Made by a program: the position numbers and the translations under genes
Shown: positions 27,309 to 38,689 of the stretch, piece by piece
Layout: every line of letters begins with the position of its first letter
Position numbering within the stretch: the first letter of the stretch is position 1
Assembly (NCBI GenBank): GCA_949128115.1
Contig: OX421963.1
Location: 87,925,602 to 87,989,601 of the forward strand
Reading direction: 5' to 3'
Source of the DNA: Anaspis maculata
Lineage: Eukaryota > Arthropoda > Insecta > Coleoptera > Scraptiidae
DNA length: 64,000 nucleotides
The notes under the pieces: generated by a model
The model's database searches: none
Seen by the model: only the letters and a program-made list of their open reading frames with translations
Told to the model about the DNA's origin: nothing

Positions 27309-30099
27309 CTGCAACAACAAGAAGAAAGCGGTTAAAGCAGGATTCACTTGCATAGTAGTTGTTGTAAGTATAAAGTAATAATGTAGAGCGTACAAGACTG
27401 TTAGCACCCATATAGAACAGCAAGAAGAAGTTTTCATTATCTAATTAGGTTAAGTGCATCTATTCGTTAACGCCGGGCGAGTTCTGGTCTGTTCTTGCTC
27501 AAGCCCGAGCGAGCATGTCGAGGAGCATGTAAATTTATGGCCGGCGTGACGGAGGAGGAAGTTTCTCTCGATTAATGTTTCCGGATGGCGTATTAGGTGC
27601 TGCCGAATCTTGAGGTGCTGAATAACCGAGGAATGATGTTCAAAAGAGGTTTAACACGACCCAAGTGGCACTTCATCAGACAAAAATGATGTGAATTATA
27701 CATAAACCGATGTGTTGATAACTTTTATGGGCTACATAGAAGATATGGTTAAATAATCAGTTTAATAAAAGTTGAATAGTTGGTAGTTCTAGTTGATACG
27801 ACTTTTGGACAACTGATGGACCAACTGATGAATTGGACCATCGCTCACTACTAGAGTACCAGCCGTTTTGCAGGCGAACCATTCGATCTACCAGGAAACT
27901 TCAGCTTTGCTTTTCCGTACTTTATTTTCATCTTTGCGAGCAGTCTTGATGAACGGCCGCTTTTTAGCATATTTCCGCGATAATGAATTTCGCATCGAGC
28001 CTGGCCTAGCCTTCCAGCTGGATAAGTTACGGCCTCCGTTAAGCCAAGGATGGCATTACGTCTTCTCTCAGCCGCACGCGGGTCGAGGCTTTGGATTTTT
28101 GCGCAATTACCTCCGGACCAAAATGGGAAAGTCGTCTCTGGCGATTCTCGTCGTCTCTCTGCCGGTTCGGTATTTATGGTAATACCGATTAGATAGGTTT
28201 TAATAAAGGAGTGCACCACCACGACCGCGGCCAGCCAAGTGGGCCGCTGGTTTACGACGGCTCTCCGTGGCAACGCTAAACCAATAAGTACCATTAACAG
28301 AAACATGCGTCCGATGTCGGCAGTATAAAATTCAAATTAGGCTCGCGAAAGACAATGCCACCCAGAAATTACATCCACGGGGGGACCTCCCACCACCCGT
28401 ATTATAAACGTGGCATCGCGGGACACAATGCACGCTCGCGCGTAATTTTATTGCACGTTTGATGCATCGAAATCAACTGATAAGCGGCGGCTTTACGACC
28501 GATGCAGCGTCGTTGAAATATTCGATGATTTACGGCACTTTACGTCGTCGTTAAGTCATCAAACTGTTGGCTTGAGCTTACGTATTTCACCGAAAGCAAA
28601 CTAAGCCTCTGGGTCTCCACACTCCTTCTCCCACCTCTAGGGATTATTGGGTTATGTCTTGTAATCATGAGGTGCTCTAGCATCCTATTTCGCATCCTCC
28701 TACCAGTCTTTCCTGCACTTGGTAATTCAGACTGGAAAAATTTTTCATCAAAGTTTGCACAATTGAACCTTGAATCACCAAGAAAAATATTTGTTATTCT
28801 GGACCTAGTCCTCTTGCATTTTCTTGCACTTAAATACTTCCATATTGATGTCTGGTTGGCAATTCACAGTCGAAGACAGGCCGTGAAATACCAATCATAC
28901 CATGAGTGAGGGAGAGATAAAGACAGAATTTTCTTCTACAGTTTTTTTCGCTACCAATGTCCCAAACATGATGAGGAGCAAAAGGTTTTCTGAAATTAAA
29001 TTTGAGCTATTCTTCATTTTTTTTCCAAAAAATGCACTTTTTGGAAAAAACCAGCAAATAAAAACAAATAGCTAAGTATACGACCACACTGTCAAATAGG
29101 GGGCCCGTTTTCTTCAGTTTTTTTTCCGAAGTGTTCATAGCATTGGTACTGTAAGAATAAAAACAACATTTTGAAAGAAAACCTTAACCTTAGCGTATCA
29201 CGTATCAAGCGTAGTGCCACATTTCAAACGCACCCTATTATTATTTCTAAAACTCTGTTCGTTCTCCTAATCCCTTCGCTGGTATACATTACTACAATTT
29301 TTTGTTCGGTTCGGAACTTTGAAGACTTGTCAAAAGCGCCTGTATGCATTTCATCGTCATTCAAAGAACTCGTTAGTTCCAAATAAATTGCTGGATATTA
29401 TATAGGGGAACATCCTCATTAATTAAGGAAATTATATCGGGGAGGATGTGAGCTCTTGTAAACCTGCATGTTTCGAATTAAAAACGCCCGGGAGAAGAAC
29501 ACATGCCATCTCTCTATTTACATATAGTACATCTCGCACAGCACCAAAGCAAAAAGCTACTAGAAACGACAAAGAGAAAACATTGCTTCGTACTGTTGCA
29601 AGAGAACATTTTTATGTCATTAGCATTAATAACAGTGGTGCATTCATGTTGAGTATTCTTAGGTTTGCCGAGCGGGTGGTCCGCGCGAAGAGGTGTTTTA
29701 CCTACGTGCAAAATTACCTCCTCTTCCCAAAAAAAGACATCCCAAACAAAAATTCAGCGCTTGGAAATGTCGCGATGAATACTAATAATACGGCGCTGTG
29801 CAGTCGTGGCAGAGGTTGAATATTAATTAACGGCGTTGATGGATGGCTTCCATTTAGTCAAATATTTTGTTGGGCATTCATAGACACTAATTGGTTTAGT
29901 TCCTCTTCGCTTCCACATTTGGAACTGCCGGAGCGCTTTGCGTCTTGAGTGACTTCCGACATGATACGGTTCAAGACTGAATTTAGTGGCTGTTTTAATG
30001 TAGAACGTGTAATGAAGATTTTCCACATCATTCGCCCTCTTGAGCTTTTAAGTACAGCGGATGGCTTGCCGAAGAGCAAGTTGACAAAAGTACCTTTCA
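27309..30099. other. Intron sequence, mostly single-copy, no gene seen
   Basis: This begins the long intron 5' of the Ig2 exon. GC content is higher and repeats are few over 27.4-28.6 kb (for example GCGGCGGCTTTACGACCGAT). That pattern is more like unique ancestral intron sequence than transposon debris. An open minus-strand stretch at 27851-28306 has no domain or splice support. Enhancers are possible but cannot be shown here. Confidence 0.4.
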
Positions 30100-30560
30100 T
30101 AATTGCCCTTATACACTTCCTGAAGACAGGATCGCCTTTGGCGATTGCCTTTGCACGCTTCCTGAAACTTCATACCTTGTGCATCGCTTTCAGCGACTGC
30201 CTTGTTACATTTCCTGGAGCTGAACATTTCATACGCTTCTTCAAGATATAAATTCTGAAACGTCTTCAGCAATTGCCTTCAAGGTCTCCCTAAAGCTTCA
30301 AGAGTCTGTTTGTCTTCATACGCTTCCGGAAGCCCCATTATGCTGAGGTATGTGCGATTCAGAATTAATAGTACAAAGCATTGGTAAGCGTTTGAAAGCA
30401 ATCACCAAAAGCGATATGGGGTAGAGAGCTTGAAAAGGCGTTTCAAAAAGCGTTTCGAAAAGCCGTAAAAAGAACTTCAGGGAGCGTACAATGGCAAGAC
30501 AATCCGTTGAAGAGGAAAGAGTTTCTGGGGAGGTTCTGTCACAAGATAATCCACTGGAAG

Positions 30561-31026
30561 CAGGGTTGGAAAATATCATGATATTTATATAAATATCAAA
30601 ATATCATAATATCGGATATTTATTGATATATTCGATATATATCCGATATTTTAATATTTTCTTGAAATTTTGATTTTTAGGTAATGTTCAAGTCTGAAAT
30701 TAGAACAAACACTACTTGGACAAAAATTGGATAATGCATATATCGATTCATTAACAGAAATTAATCATAATATTATCAATGTTATTTATATTTACAATAA
30801 ATCGAAATTAAATTCATTCTGAACGGAAAACAAGTCGAGATAAAGAGACGGCTGCATGCGTAAACCAGAGAGCCCAATTTCGCAGATCACAATGCTTCAA
30901 ATAAAATCCATTGCGCAACATTTTTGTCGGATATATATCATGATATATATCAATCAATAAATATCATGATATATATCGTGATATTCATTGTGATACATAT
31001 CACTTGATATATATCTGACAACCCTG
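30561..31026. mobile_element. hAT-type MITE with 8-bp target duplication
   Basis: The 466-bp element starts CAGGGTTGGAAAATATC and ends TATCTGACAACCCTG, so CAGGGTTG is the short terminal inverted repeat. ACTGGAAG flanks it exactly on both sides (30553-30560 and 31027-31034). Joining the flanks restores satellite text (GGAAGCATGCAAAAGGAATT), so the insertion into the array is clean. The inside is AT-rich with many ATATC/GATAT palindromes (TATCATGATATATATC). No transposase. CAGGG ends and an 8-bp duplication are standard hAT features. Confidence 0.88.
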
Positions 31027-31752
31027 ACTGGAAGCATGCAAAAGGAATTGCCAAAGGCGATTCAAGGTATGAAAAGCTTCAAGAAATGTTGAAGGGAACC
31101 GTTGAAGGCGATTCAGGGTATAAGGAGCTTCAGGAAGCGTGCAAAAGGAATCGCATCCAAATGGAATCGCCAAAGGCGATTAAGGGTATGAAGAGATTCA
31201 AGAAGTGTTTAAGGGAAGCACCAAAGCGATTCAGGGTACGGAGAGCTTCAGAAAGTGTTGAAGGAAATTGCCAAAGGCGATTCAGAGCGAGAAGCTTGAG
31301 GAAGCATGCAAAAGGAATCGCCAATGGCGATTCAAGGTGTGAAGAGCTTCGGGAAGTGTTGAAAGGAATCGCCAAAGGCGACTTAGAGCAAAAAACTTCA
31401 GGAAGCGTGCAAAAAAAATCGCGTAAAGCGATTCAGGGTATGAAGAGCTCCAAAATGTGTTAAAGGGAATCGCCAAAGCGATTCAGGATGAGAAGTTTGA
31501 GGAATCATGCAAAAGGAATCGCCAAAGGCGATTGGCAATTCAGGGTATGAAGAGCTTCGAGAATGGTTGAAGAGAATCGCCGAAGCGATTCAGGGTACAG
31601 AGTGTTCCAGAAAATGTTGAAGGGAATCGCCAAAGGCGATTCAGAGTAAGAAGCTTGAGGAAGCATGCAAAAGGAATTGCCGAAGGCGATTCAGGGCGTG
31701 AAGAGCTTCGAGAAGTGTTGAAAGGAATCGTCAACGGCGATTTAAGACAAAA

Positions 31753-34308
31753 AGCTTCAGAAAGCGTGCAAAAAGAATCGTCAATGGCGATTCAAGGTAT
31801 GGAGAGCTTCAAGAAGTGTTGAAGGGAGTCGCCGAAAGCGATTCAGGGTATGAAGAGCTCCAGAATGTGTTGAAGGGAATCTCCAAAGGCGATTCAGGAT
31901 GAGAAGTTTGAGGAAGCATGCAAAAAGAATCGCCAAAAGCGATTGGCAAACCAGGGTATGAAGGGCTTCGAGAATGGTTGAAGGGAATCGCCAAAGCGAT
32001 TCAGGGTACAAAGTGTTCCAGAAAGTGTTGAAGGGAATCGCCAAAGGCGATTCAGAGTAAGAAGCTTGAGGAAGCATGCAAAAGAAATTGCCGAAGGCGA
32101 TTCAGGGCGTAAAGAGCTTCGAGAAGTGTTAAAAGGAATCGTCAACGGCGATTTAAGACAAAAAGCTTCAGAAAGCGTGCAAAAAGAATCGCCAAAGGCG
32201 ATTCAAGGTATGGAGAGCTTCAAGAAGTGTTGAAGGAAATCGCCGAAAGCGATTCAGGGTATGAAGAGCTCCAGAATGTGTTGAAGGGAATCGCCAAAGG
32301 CGATTCAGGATGAGAAGTTTGACGAAGCATGCAAAAGGAATCGCCAAGGACGATTGGCAAGCCAGAGTATGAAGAGCTTCGAGAATGGTTGAAGGGAATC
32401 GCCAAAGCGATTCAGGGTACAAAGTGTTCCAGAAAGTGTTGAAGGGAATCGCCAAAGGCGATTCAGAGTAAGAAGCTTGAGGAAGCATGCAAAAGAAATT
32501 GCCGAAGGCGATTCAGGGCGTAAAGAGCTTCGAGAAGTGTTAAAAGGAATCGTCAATGGCGATTTAAGACAAAAAGCTTCAGGAAGCGTGCAAAAAGAAT
32601 CGCCAAAGGCGGTTCAAGGTATGGAGAGCTTCAAGAAGTGTTGAAGGGAATCGCCGAAAGCGATTCAGGGTATGAAGAGCTCCAGAATGTGTTGAAGGGA
32701 ATCGCCAAAGGCGATTCAGGATGAGAAGTTTGAAGAAGCATGCAAAAGGAATTGCCAAAGGCGATTCAAGGTATGGAGAGCTTCAAGAAGTGTTGAAGGG
32801 AATCGCCAAAAGCGATTCAGGGTTTGGCGATTCAGGGAATGAAGAGCTTCAGGACGCGGGCAACAGAAATCGCCAAAGGCCATTCAGGGCATAGAGGACT
32901 TCAAGAAGCGTACATTGGCAATCGCCAAAGGCGATTGTTTGTTGGTAAAAAGCCTCAAGGAAACATCAAGACAACCGCTGAAGCTTTCGGAAGTGATGAA
33001 ACGAGTCGCTTGAGGCGATTCAGGGTAAACAGCTTCAGAAAGCGTGCAAAAAGAATCGCCAATGGCGATTCAAGGTATGGAGAGCTTCAAGAAGTGTTGA
33101 AGGGAGTCGCCGAAAGCGATTCAGGGTATGAAGAGCTCCAGAATGTGTTGAAGGGAATCTCCAAAGGCGATTCAGGATGAGAAGTTTGAGGAAGCATGCA
33201 AAAAGAATCGCCAAAAGCGATTGGCAAACCAGGGTATGAAGGGCTTCGAGAATGGTTGAGGGGAATCGCCAAAGCGATTCAGGGTACAAAGTGTTCCAGA
33301 AAGTGTTGAAGGGAATCGCCAAAGGCGATTCAGAGTAAGAAGCTTGAGGAAGCATGCAAAAGAAATTGCCGAAGGCGATTCAGGGCGTAAAGAGCTTCGA
33401 GAAGTGTTAAAAGGAATCGTCAACGGCGATTTAAGACAAAAAGCTTCAGAAAGCGTGCAAAAAGAATCGCCAAAGGCGATTCAAGGTATGGAGAGCTTCA
33501 AGAAGTGTTGAAGGAAATCGCCGAAAGCGATTCAGGGTATGAAGAGCTCCAGAATGTGTTGAAGGGAATCGCCAAAGGCGATTCAGGATGAGAAGTTTGA
33601 CGAAGCATGCAAAAGGAATCGCCAAGGACGATTGGCAAGCCAGAGTATGAAGAGCTTCGAGAATGGTTGAAGGGAATCGCCAAAGCGATTCAGGGTACAA
33701 AGTGTTCCAGAAAGTGTTGAAGGGAATCGCCAAAGGCGATTCAGAGTAAGAAGCTTGAGGAAGCATGCAAAAGAAATTGCCGAAGGCGATTCAGGGCGTA
33801 AAGAGCTTCGAGAAGTGTTAAAAGGAATCGTCAATGGCGATTTAAGACAAAAAGCTTCAGGAAGCGTGCAAAAAGAATCGCCAAAGGCGGTTCAAGGTAT
33901 GGAGAGCTTCAAGAAGTGTTGAAGGGAATCGCCGAAAGCGATTCAGGGTATGAAGAGCTCCAGAATGTGTTGAAGGGAATCGCCAAAGGCGATTCAGGAT
34001 GAGAAGTTTGAAGAAGCATGCAAAAGGAATTGCCAAAGGCGATTCAAGGTATGGAGAGCTTCAAGAAGTGTTGAAGGGAATCGCCAAAAGCGATTCAGGG
34101 TTTGGCGATTCAGGGAATGAAGAGCTTCAGGACGCGGGCAACAGAAATCGCCAAAGGCCATTCAGGGCATAGAGGACTTCAAGAAGCGTACATTGGCAAT
34201 CGCCAAAGGCGATTGTTTGTTGGTAAAAAGCCTCAAGGAAACATCAAGACAACCGCTGAAGCTTTCGGAAGTGATGAAACGAGTCGCTTGAGGCGATTCA
34301 GGGTAAAC
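31753..34308 (+). repeat. Tandem duplication of a 1,278-bp satellite block
   Basis: Copy 1 spans 31753-33030 and copy 2 33031-34308, with the AGCTTCAGAA motif at 31753, 33031 and 34309. Each copy holds two 411-bp higher-order units plus a 456-bp remainder that includes GGGTTTGGCGATTCAGGG, GGCATAGAGGACTTCAAG and TTGTTTGTTGGTAAAAAGCC. The copies are nearly identical, implying a recent unequal exchange or an assembly duplication. Confidence 0.85.
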
Positions 34309-34465
34309 AGCTTCAGAATACGCATCAAGACAAGCGCTGAATCCTATTCAGGGTCTAGAGCTTCTGGAAGTGTCGAATGGCATGACAATGGCAATCACCG
34401 AAGGCAATTGTTCGTTGGTGAAAAGCTTTAGGGAACGTATCAAGAGAAGTACCTGAAGCTATTCA

Positions 34466-34525
34466 GGTCAGGTCAGGTCAGACCAGGCCAGGTCAGATCC
34501 GGTCACGTCAGGTCAGGTTAGGTTA
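34466..34525 (+). repeat. GGTCA pentanucleotide microsatellite
   Basis: Imperfect repeats of AGGTC/GGTCA (AGGTCAGGTCAGGTCAGACC and similar) with GGCC and CACG variants. The same motif forms a longer array at 53155-53295. Confidence 0.75.
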
Positions 34526-34949
34526 TTTTGATCTCACGGTTTGTTTATAAAAAGATTCAGGAAACGCATCAAGACAAGCGCTGAAGAGTATAGAGCTTCA
34601 GGAATTGTTGATAAAGGACTTCAATAGGCGATCCAAGGTTATGAAGAGCTTCAAGAAGCGTACCATAGCAAATCGCCAAAGACCTCTCCAGGGTACAGAC
34701 ATTCAAGAAGTATTGAAGGGAATCGCTGAAGGCGATTCAGGGCAAAAAGCTTCAAGAGGTGTGGAAGCCAAAGAAAATCGCTGAAAGCGGTTCAAGGTAT
34801 CAATAGTTTCAAGAAGGGAACAATGACAATTGGAGGCCATTGACGGTAGAGAGCTTTAGGAAGCGTATGGAAGCAATTGCATTGTCTGGGCAAGGATATA
34901 AGAGAAAGGTCAAAAGACGATTCAGAGTAACACGGTTCAAAAAGTGTAT

Positions 34950-37096
34950 CAAGGCAATAGCCTGTTACGGTTCGGATTGAGAAGTCACCAACAACTCGAA
35001 AGTTGATTGTTTGAGAATCTGAATCAGCTGGGAATCGCAGGGTGGAAACTGGCCGCCAGACCAATAGAAAGAATGTTGAGTACAAAATACGACAGCGCAA
35101 GGTTGGCATAGTTCATCCAAGAAATCGGGTATAGCAGTTATAGTTAAATTCAGTTGACGTGAGAAAAGCAAATCGTTTCAAAGCGATTGAAGAGCATAAG
35201 AATGAGGGAGTAGACCCCCACACCGAGGACTCAATGGGACGAAGAGAGTCTCGCCGCTACAAGTTCTTGATTCTTGTATTAAGCAGCAGAACGTTCCAGG
35301 AGCATTATAATTGCTGTTCTCACATTGGGCATAGATACCCTTGTCGACAAACGTTCAACGCAACAGCCGAAGACGATTTAGAATTCAGACTAATACATAC
35401 AAAGAGCATATACATACGACTTGCCTTTGCGTTTTCCCTGAGTCTCGGTATATTATTCTAGATCACTGTTCGGGAGTTCAAGGGCATTTCCGTTGGTCCA
35501 TGCCGAAATCCGTCTTCCCAGTACTGGAACGGTAATGAATAAATTTCATTTGATTGATGGACGGCCGAACCGTGCGCATTCCCGTCACACGGATTACTTG
35601 TAATTTATACGTTTTCTGCCCACAAATTCCCGGTAAACTCCCGACCAGGACCTATGACAATATAAATTACAAGAGGTATCGCAGATATGCCTCAGTTGTC
35701 ATGCCATGGCTGCAACCAATGATAAATGGCGCGCAGACTTTTTATCTCTTCCACGGCACGTAACAAATAACTTAATAACACGGTTGTTAGCAGCAGCTCC
35801 GCGATGCGAAAAAAGCAAAATTCTGCAAAGTTTTTAAAACTCGCAGACGACTTTATCTCTCATTAAGTGCATAGCAGAAGCACTGGGATAGAAGTAACAG
35901 ACGTGAGCGATGTATTGCTCTTGTAACCGTTTTGCGATTTATATACATTGTTGTTACAGATTAAACCTGGTGCCGTGCGGAATGCGCTGTGGCTGTGACG
36001 GATTCGTCGCAGAATCGAGAAATGCACGTCCAAGGTCCTCCATGTCTCGGGGCCGTTAGTGGCGAAGACCACGTCTGCCCACCTCTCGGGGATTTGGGCT
36101 GAAGATGGCCGATGCGTGATTACCGGCGCGCGTGATTCGTGGATCTGATACAGTCGCGTGAGTTTTTACTGCCGGGAGCTACCGAAAGAAGACCTTTTGC
36201 AAGTGAAGCGATTTTCTCTGGCTATTACCGGGGATATTACGACCGCGACCGGGATTATTACGTGTACCGGCGCGCGAGAGAGCTTTTGTTCGCGTTTCGT
36301 CCTGTTTTGTTCCTTGCTTTTTTTCCACCTGGCTGCAGACTGCACGCAGAGCACACCGCCACACACACACAGAAGAGGATGCAGCGGCGGCAGCAAGCTG
36401 AAGCCCGAGAGCTCATTATGCACCATCAATTTGCGAAAATAACGTTGCAACGCGGGAGTTGTGCTTTATCCAGTTGAGTTGCATCGGGAGAGATATCGTT
36501 AGTCTTACTTGCGGAAAATGGAATAAAATGTTTGGTTTGGCTCCGATGCGGCTTGTGCGCTAACGAGCATAATGGTTGCGAAAAAGTGCATCCGAATAGG
36601 ATCTTTGGAGTACCTACCCATACAGCTCGCTTAATAAAACTACGGGTTGAAAATTCAGTTGCAACGCATGAAAACACGAGCTTTTGAAGTATGGCGTTCA
36701 AAATGCACAAGTCAAACAAGAGCAGGGCATTTGCTGTATCGAGCAAGAGTGTTCGATTATTACTAGTGTATTATTATGTTTTAATTGTTCACCTTTATTG
36801 TAAAAAAGTTGTTGTTAGGACTCTTGAGATGAGTCAACAGTCAATGTTTGTTTTTGGGAAAAATGTTTTCCCCAAAATCAAAGAAAAAAACTCATATTTG
36901 TCAATATGGTCCTTCGAGCCATAGTGAACTGCACATTGAAAGTTTACGCTCTCAACCTAACGGAGAAGACGCAAGCAGAGCAAATACGAGAATCGACGGT
37001 CCTCCCTATATTTTGAAGTGACACGACTGACATTTCCCGTTCACCGCAGCGAGTAGTGGAACGGTAGCATAGGAAGCGTTCAACTACAGAGACCCG
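34950..37096. other. Intron block between two satellite arrays, no gene seen
   Basis: Largely single-copy sequence with moderate GC. Open stretches at 36139-36477 on both strands are mutually overlapping and low in protein-like features. An ACACACACAC run sits at about 36361-36370. At 36765-36905 there is a direct copy of 42427-42575. Confidence 0.4.
36765..36905 (+). repeat. Direct repeat, copy of 42427-42575
   Basis: GTGTATTATTATGTTT, ATTGTTCACCTTTATTGT, GTCAACAGTCAAT and CTCATATTTGT occur in order here and, with small differences, at 42427-42575. The two copies bracket the reversed satellite and the BEL/Pao relic. Confidence 0.65.
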
Positions 37097-38625
37097 AAGA
37101 CCCTTCAACACTTTCTGGAGCACTTTGTACCCTAGGGGCTGAATTTCAAGTCCGACTTGCAAAACTGTGCAGCGGCGCAAGTAGAGTCACGTGATCCCTT
37201 TCAGCCAATGGCCGGAGCATATCGATGGCTTGAGCCGGTGACGCAGCTTATCGCGAGTTGCAAATCGGACTTGAAATTCAGCCCTAAGTCTTTTTGGCGA
37301 TTCCCTTCAACACTTCTCGAAGCTCTTCATACCCTAAATCGCCAATCGCCTTTGGCGATTTCTTTTGCATGCTTCTTCAAGCTTCTCACTCTTAATCTGG
37401 CGATTCCCTTCAACACTTTCTGGAGCTCTTCGTACCCTGAATCGCTTTGGTACTGCCCTTCAACACTTCTCGAAGCTCTTCATACCCTTAATCGCCTTTG
37501 GCGATTCTTTTTGCATGCGATTTTTTTACACGCTTCCTGAAGCTCTTTATACCCTTAATCGCTTCTGGCGATTCTCTTCAACACTTTTTGGAGCACTTTG
37601 TACCCTAAGTCCTTTTGGCGATTCCCTTCAACACTTTTCGAAGCTCTTCATACCCTGAATCGCCAATCGCCTTCGGCGATTTTTTTGCATGCTTCTTCAA
37701 GCTTCTCACTCTTAATCTGGCGATTCCCTTCAACACTTTCTGGAGCTCTTCATACCCTAAATCGGAAGCGATTCATTTTACACGTTTCCTTAAGCTTTTT
37801 GCCCTAAATCACCTAAGGCGATTCCCTTCACACTTCTTGAAGCTCTTCACACTCTGAATCGCTTTTGGCGATTCCCTTCAACACTTTCTGGAGCTCTTCG
37901 TACCCTGAATCGCTTTGGTGCTGCCCATCAACACTTCTCGAAGCTCTTCATCCCCTTAATCGCCTTTGGCGATTCATTTTGCACGCTTCCTTGAGCTATT
38001 TGCCCTAAATCGCCTTTGGCGATTCCCTTTACACTTCTCGAAGCTCTTCACACTCTGAATCACCAATGAATCGCTTTTGGCGATTCCCTTCAACACTTTC
38101 TGGAGCTCTTCATACCCTGAATCGCCTTTGGCGATTCCCTTCATCACTTTTTGGAGCACTTTGTACCCTAATAAGTCCCTTTGGCGATTCCCTCCAACTT
38201 CTCGAAGCTCTTCATACCCTGAATCGCCAATCGCCTTTGGCGATTTCTTTTGCATGCTTCCTCAAGCTTCACACTCTGAATTGCCTTTGGCGATTCCCTG
38301 AAGGCGATTCCCTTCAACACTTTCTGGAGTTCTTCATACCCTGAATCGCTTAAGCGATTCATTTTGGACGCTTCCCGAAGCTTTATGCCCTAAATCGCCT
38401 TTGGCGATTCCCTTCAACACTTCTCGTCGCTCTTCACACTCTAAATCGCCTTTGGCAGTTTTTTTTGCATGCTTCCTCAAGATTTTCACTCTGAATAGTT
38501 TTTTGGCGATTCCCTTTAACACTTCTTGGAGCTCTTCATACCCTGAATCGCCTTTTGAAGCTCTTCATACCGTGGCGATTTCTTTTGCATGCTTCCTCAA
38601 GCTTCTTACTCTGAATCGATTGCTC
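37097..38625 (-). repeat. Satellite array, inverse orientation
   Basis: Same monomer family as 30100-34800 but reversed: GGCGATTCCCTTCAACACTT, CTCGAAGCTCTTCATACCC, TGAATCGCC. Monomers are about 50 bp and the order is less regular. Open frames within it (for example 37157-37857) reflect the repeat. Together the two arrays form a large-scale inverted arrangement about 2.3 kb apart. Confidence 0.82.
37135..37284. mobile_element. 150-bp MITE inserted in the satellite
   Basis: The inverted ends are GGGGCTGAATTTCAAGTCC-GACTTGCAA and TTGCAAATCGGACTTGAAATTCAGCCC. TA flanks both sides (37133-37134 and 37285-37286). A sister monomer at 37600 reads TACCCTAAGTCCTTTTGGCG without the insert, which supports the boundaries. 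Confidence 0.8.
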
Positions 38626-38689
38626 AATTGTTTTATTTTGCAAGACTCATTTTATTTCGATTTCTTTCAAGAGGGTGAATGAAGCCCAC

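Larger units (their letters stand above)
30100..34800 (+). repeat. Satellite-like array of 50-51 bp monomers with an internal palindrome
   Basis: Monomers carry GAATCGCCAAAGGCGATTC (8-bp arms around AAA), then text such as AGGGTATGAAGAGCTTC and AGAAGTGTTGAAGG. Successive GCGATT motifs between 32198 and 32508 lie at 51, 51, about 50, about 58, 50 and 50 bp. Monomers differ enough to form a higher-order repeat of 411 bp (starts 31753, 32164, 32575). Edges (30100-30560, 34320-34950) are more diverged. Because 51 is a multiple of 3, long open frames arise on both strands; I do not consider them genes. Confidence 0.85.

Noticed and set aside
27851..28306. Minus-strand open frame of 151 residues
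   Set aside because: No Ig or other domain, no splice-flanked structure, and composition consistent with chance in a GC-richer stretch.
30316..34431. Repeated open frames of about 60-125 residues in the satellite
   Set aside because: The 51-bp monomer is a multiple of three, so frames persist by periodicity; both strands are open and no start or domain evidence exists.
36139..36477. Open frames near 36.2-36.4 kb on both strands
   Set aside because: They overlap one another in several frames; none has domain features.
37157..38682. Open frames in the reversed satellite
   Set aside because: Same periodicity effect as in the forward array.
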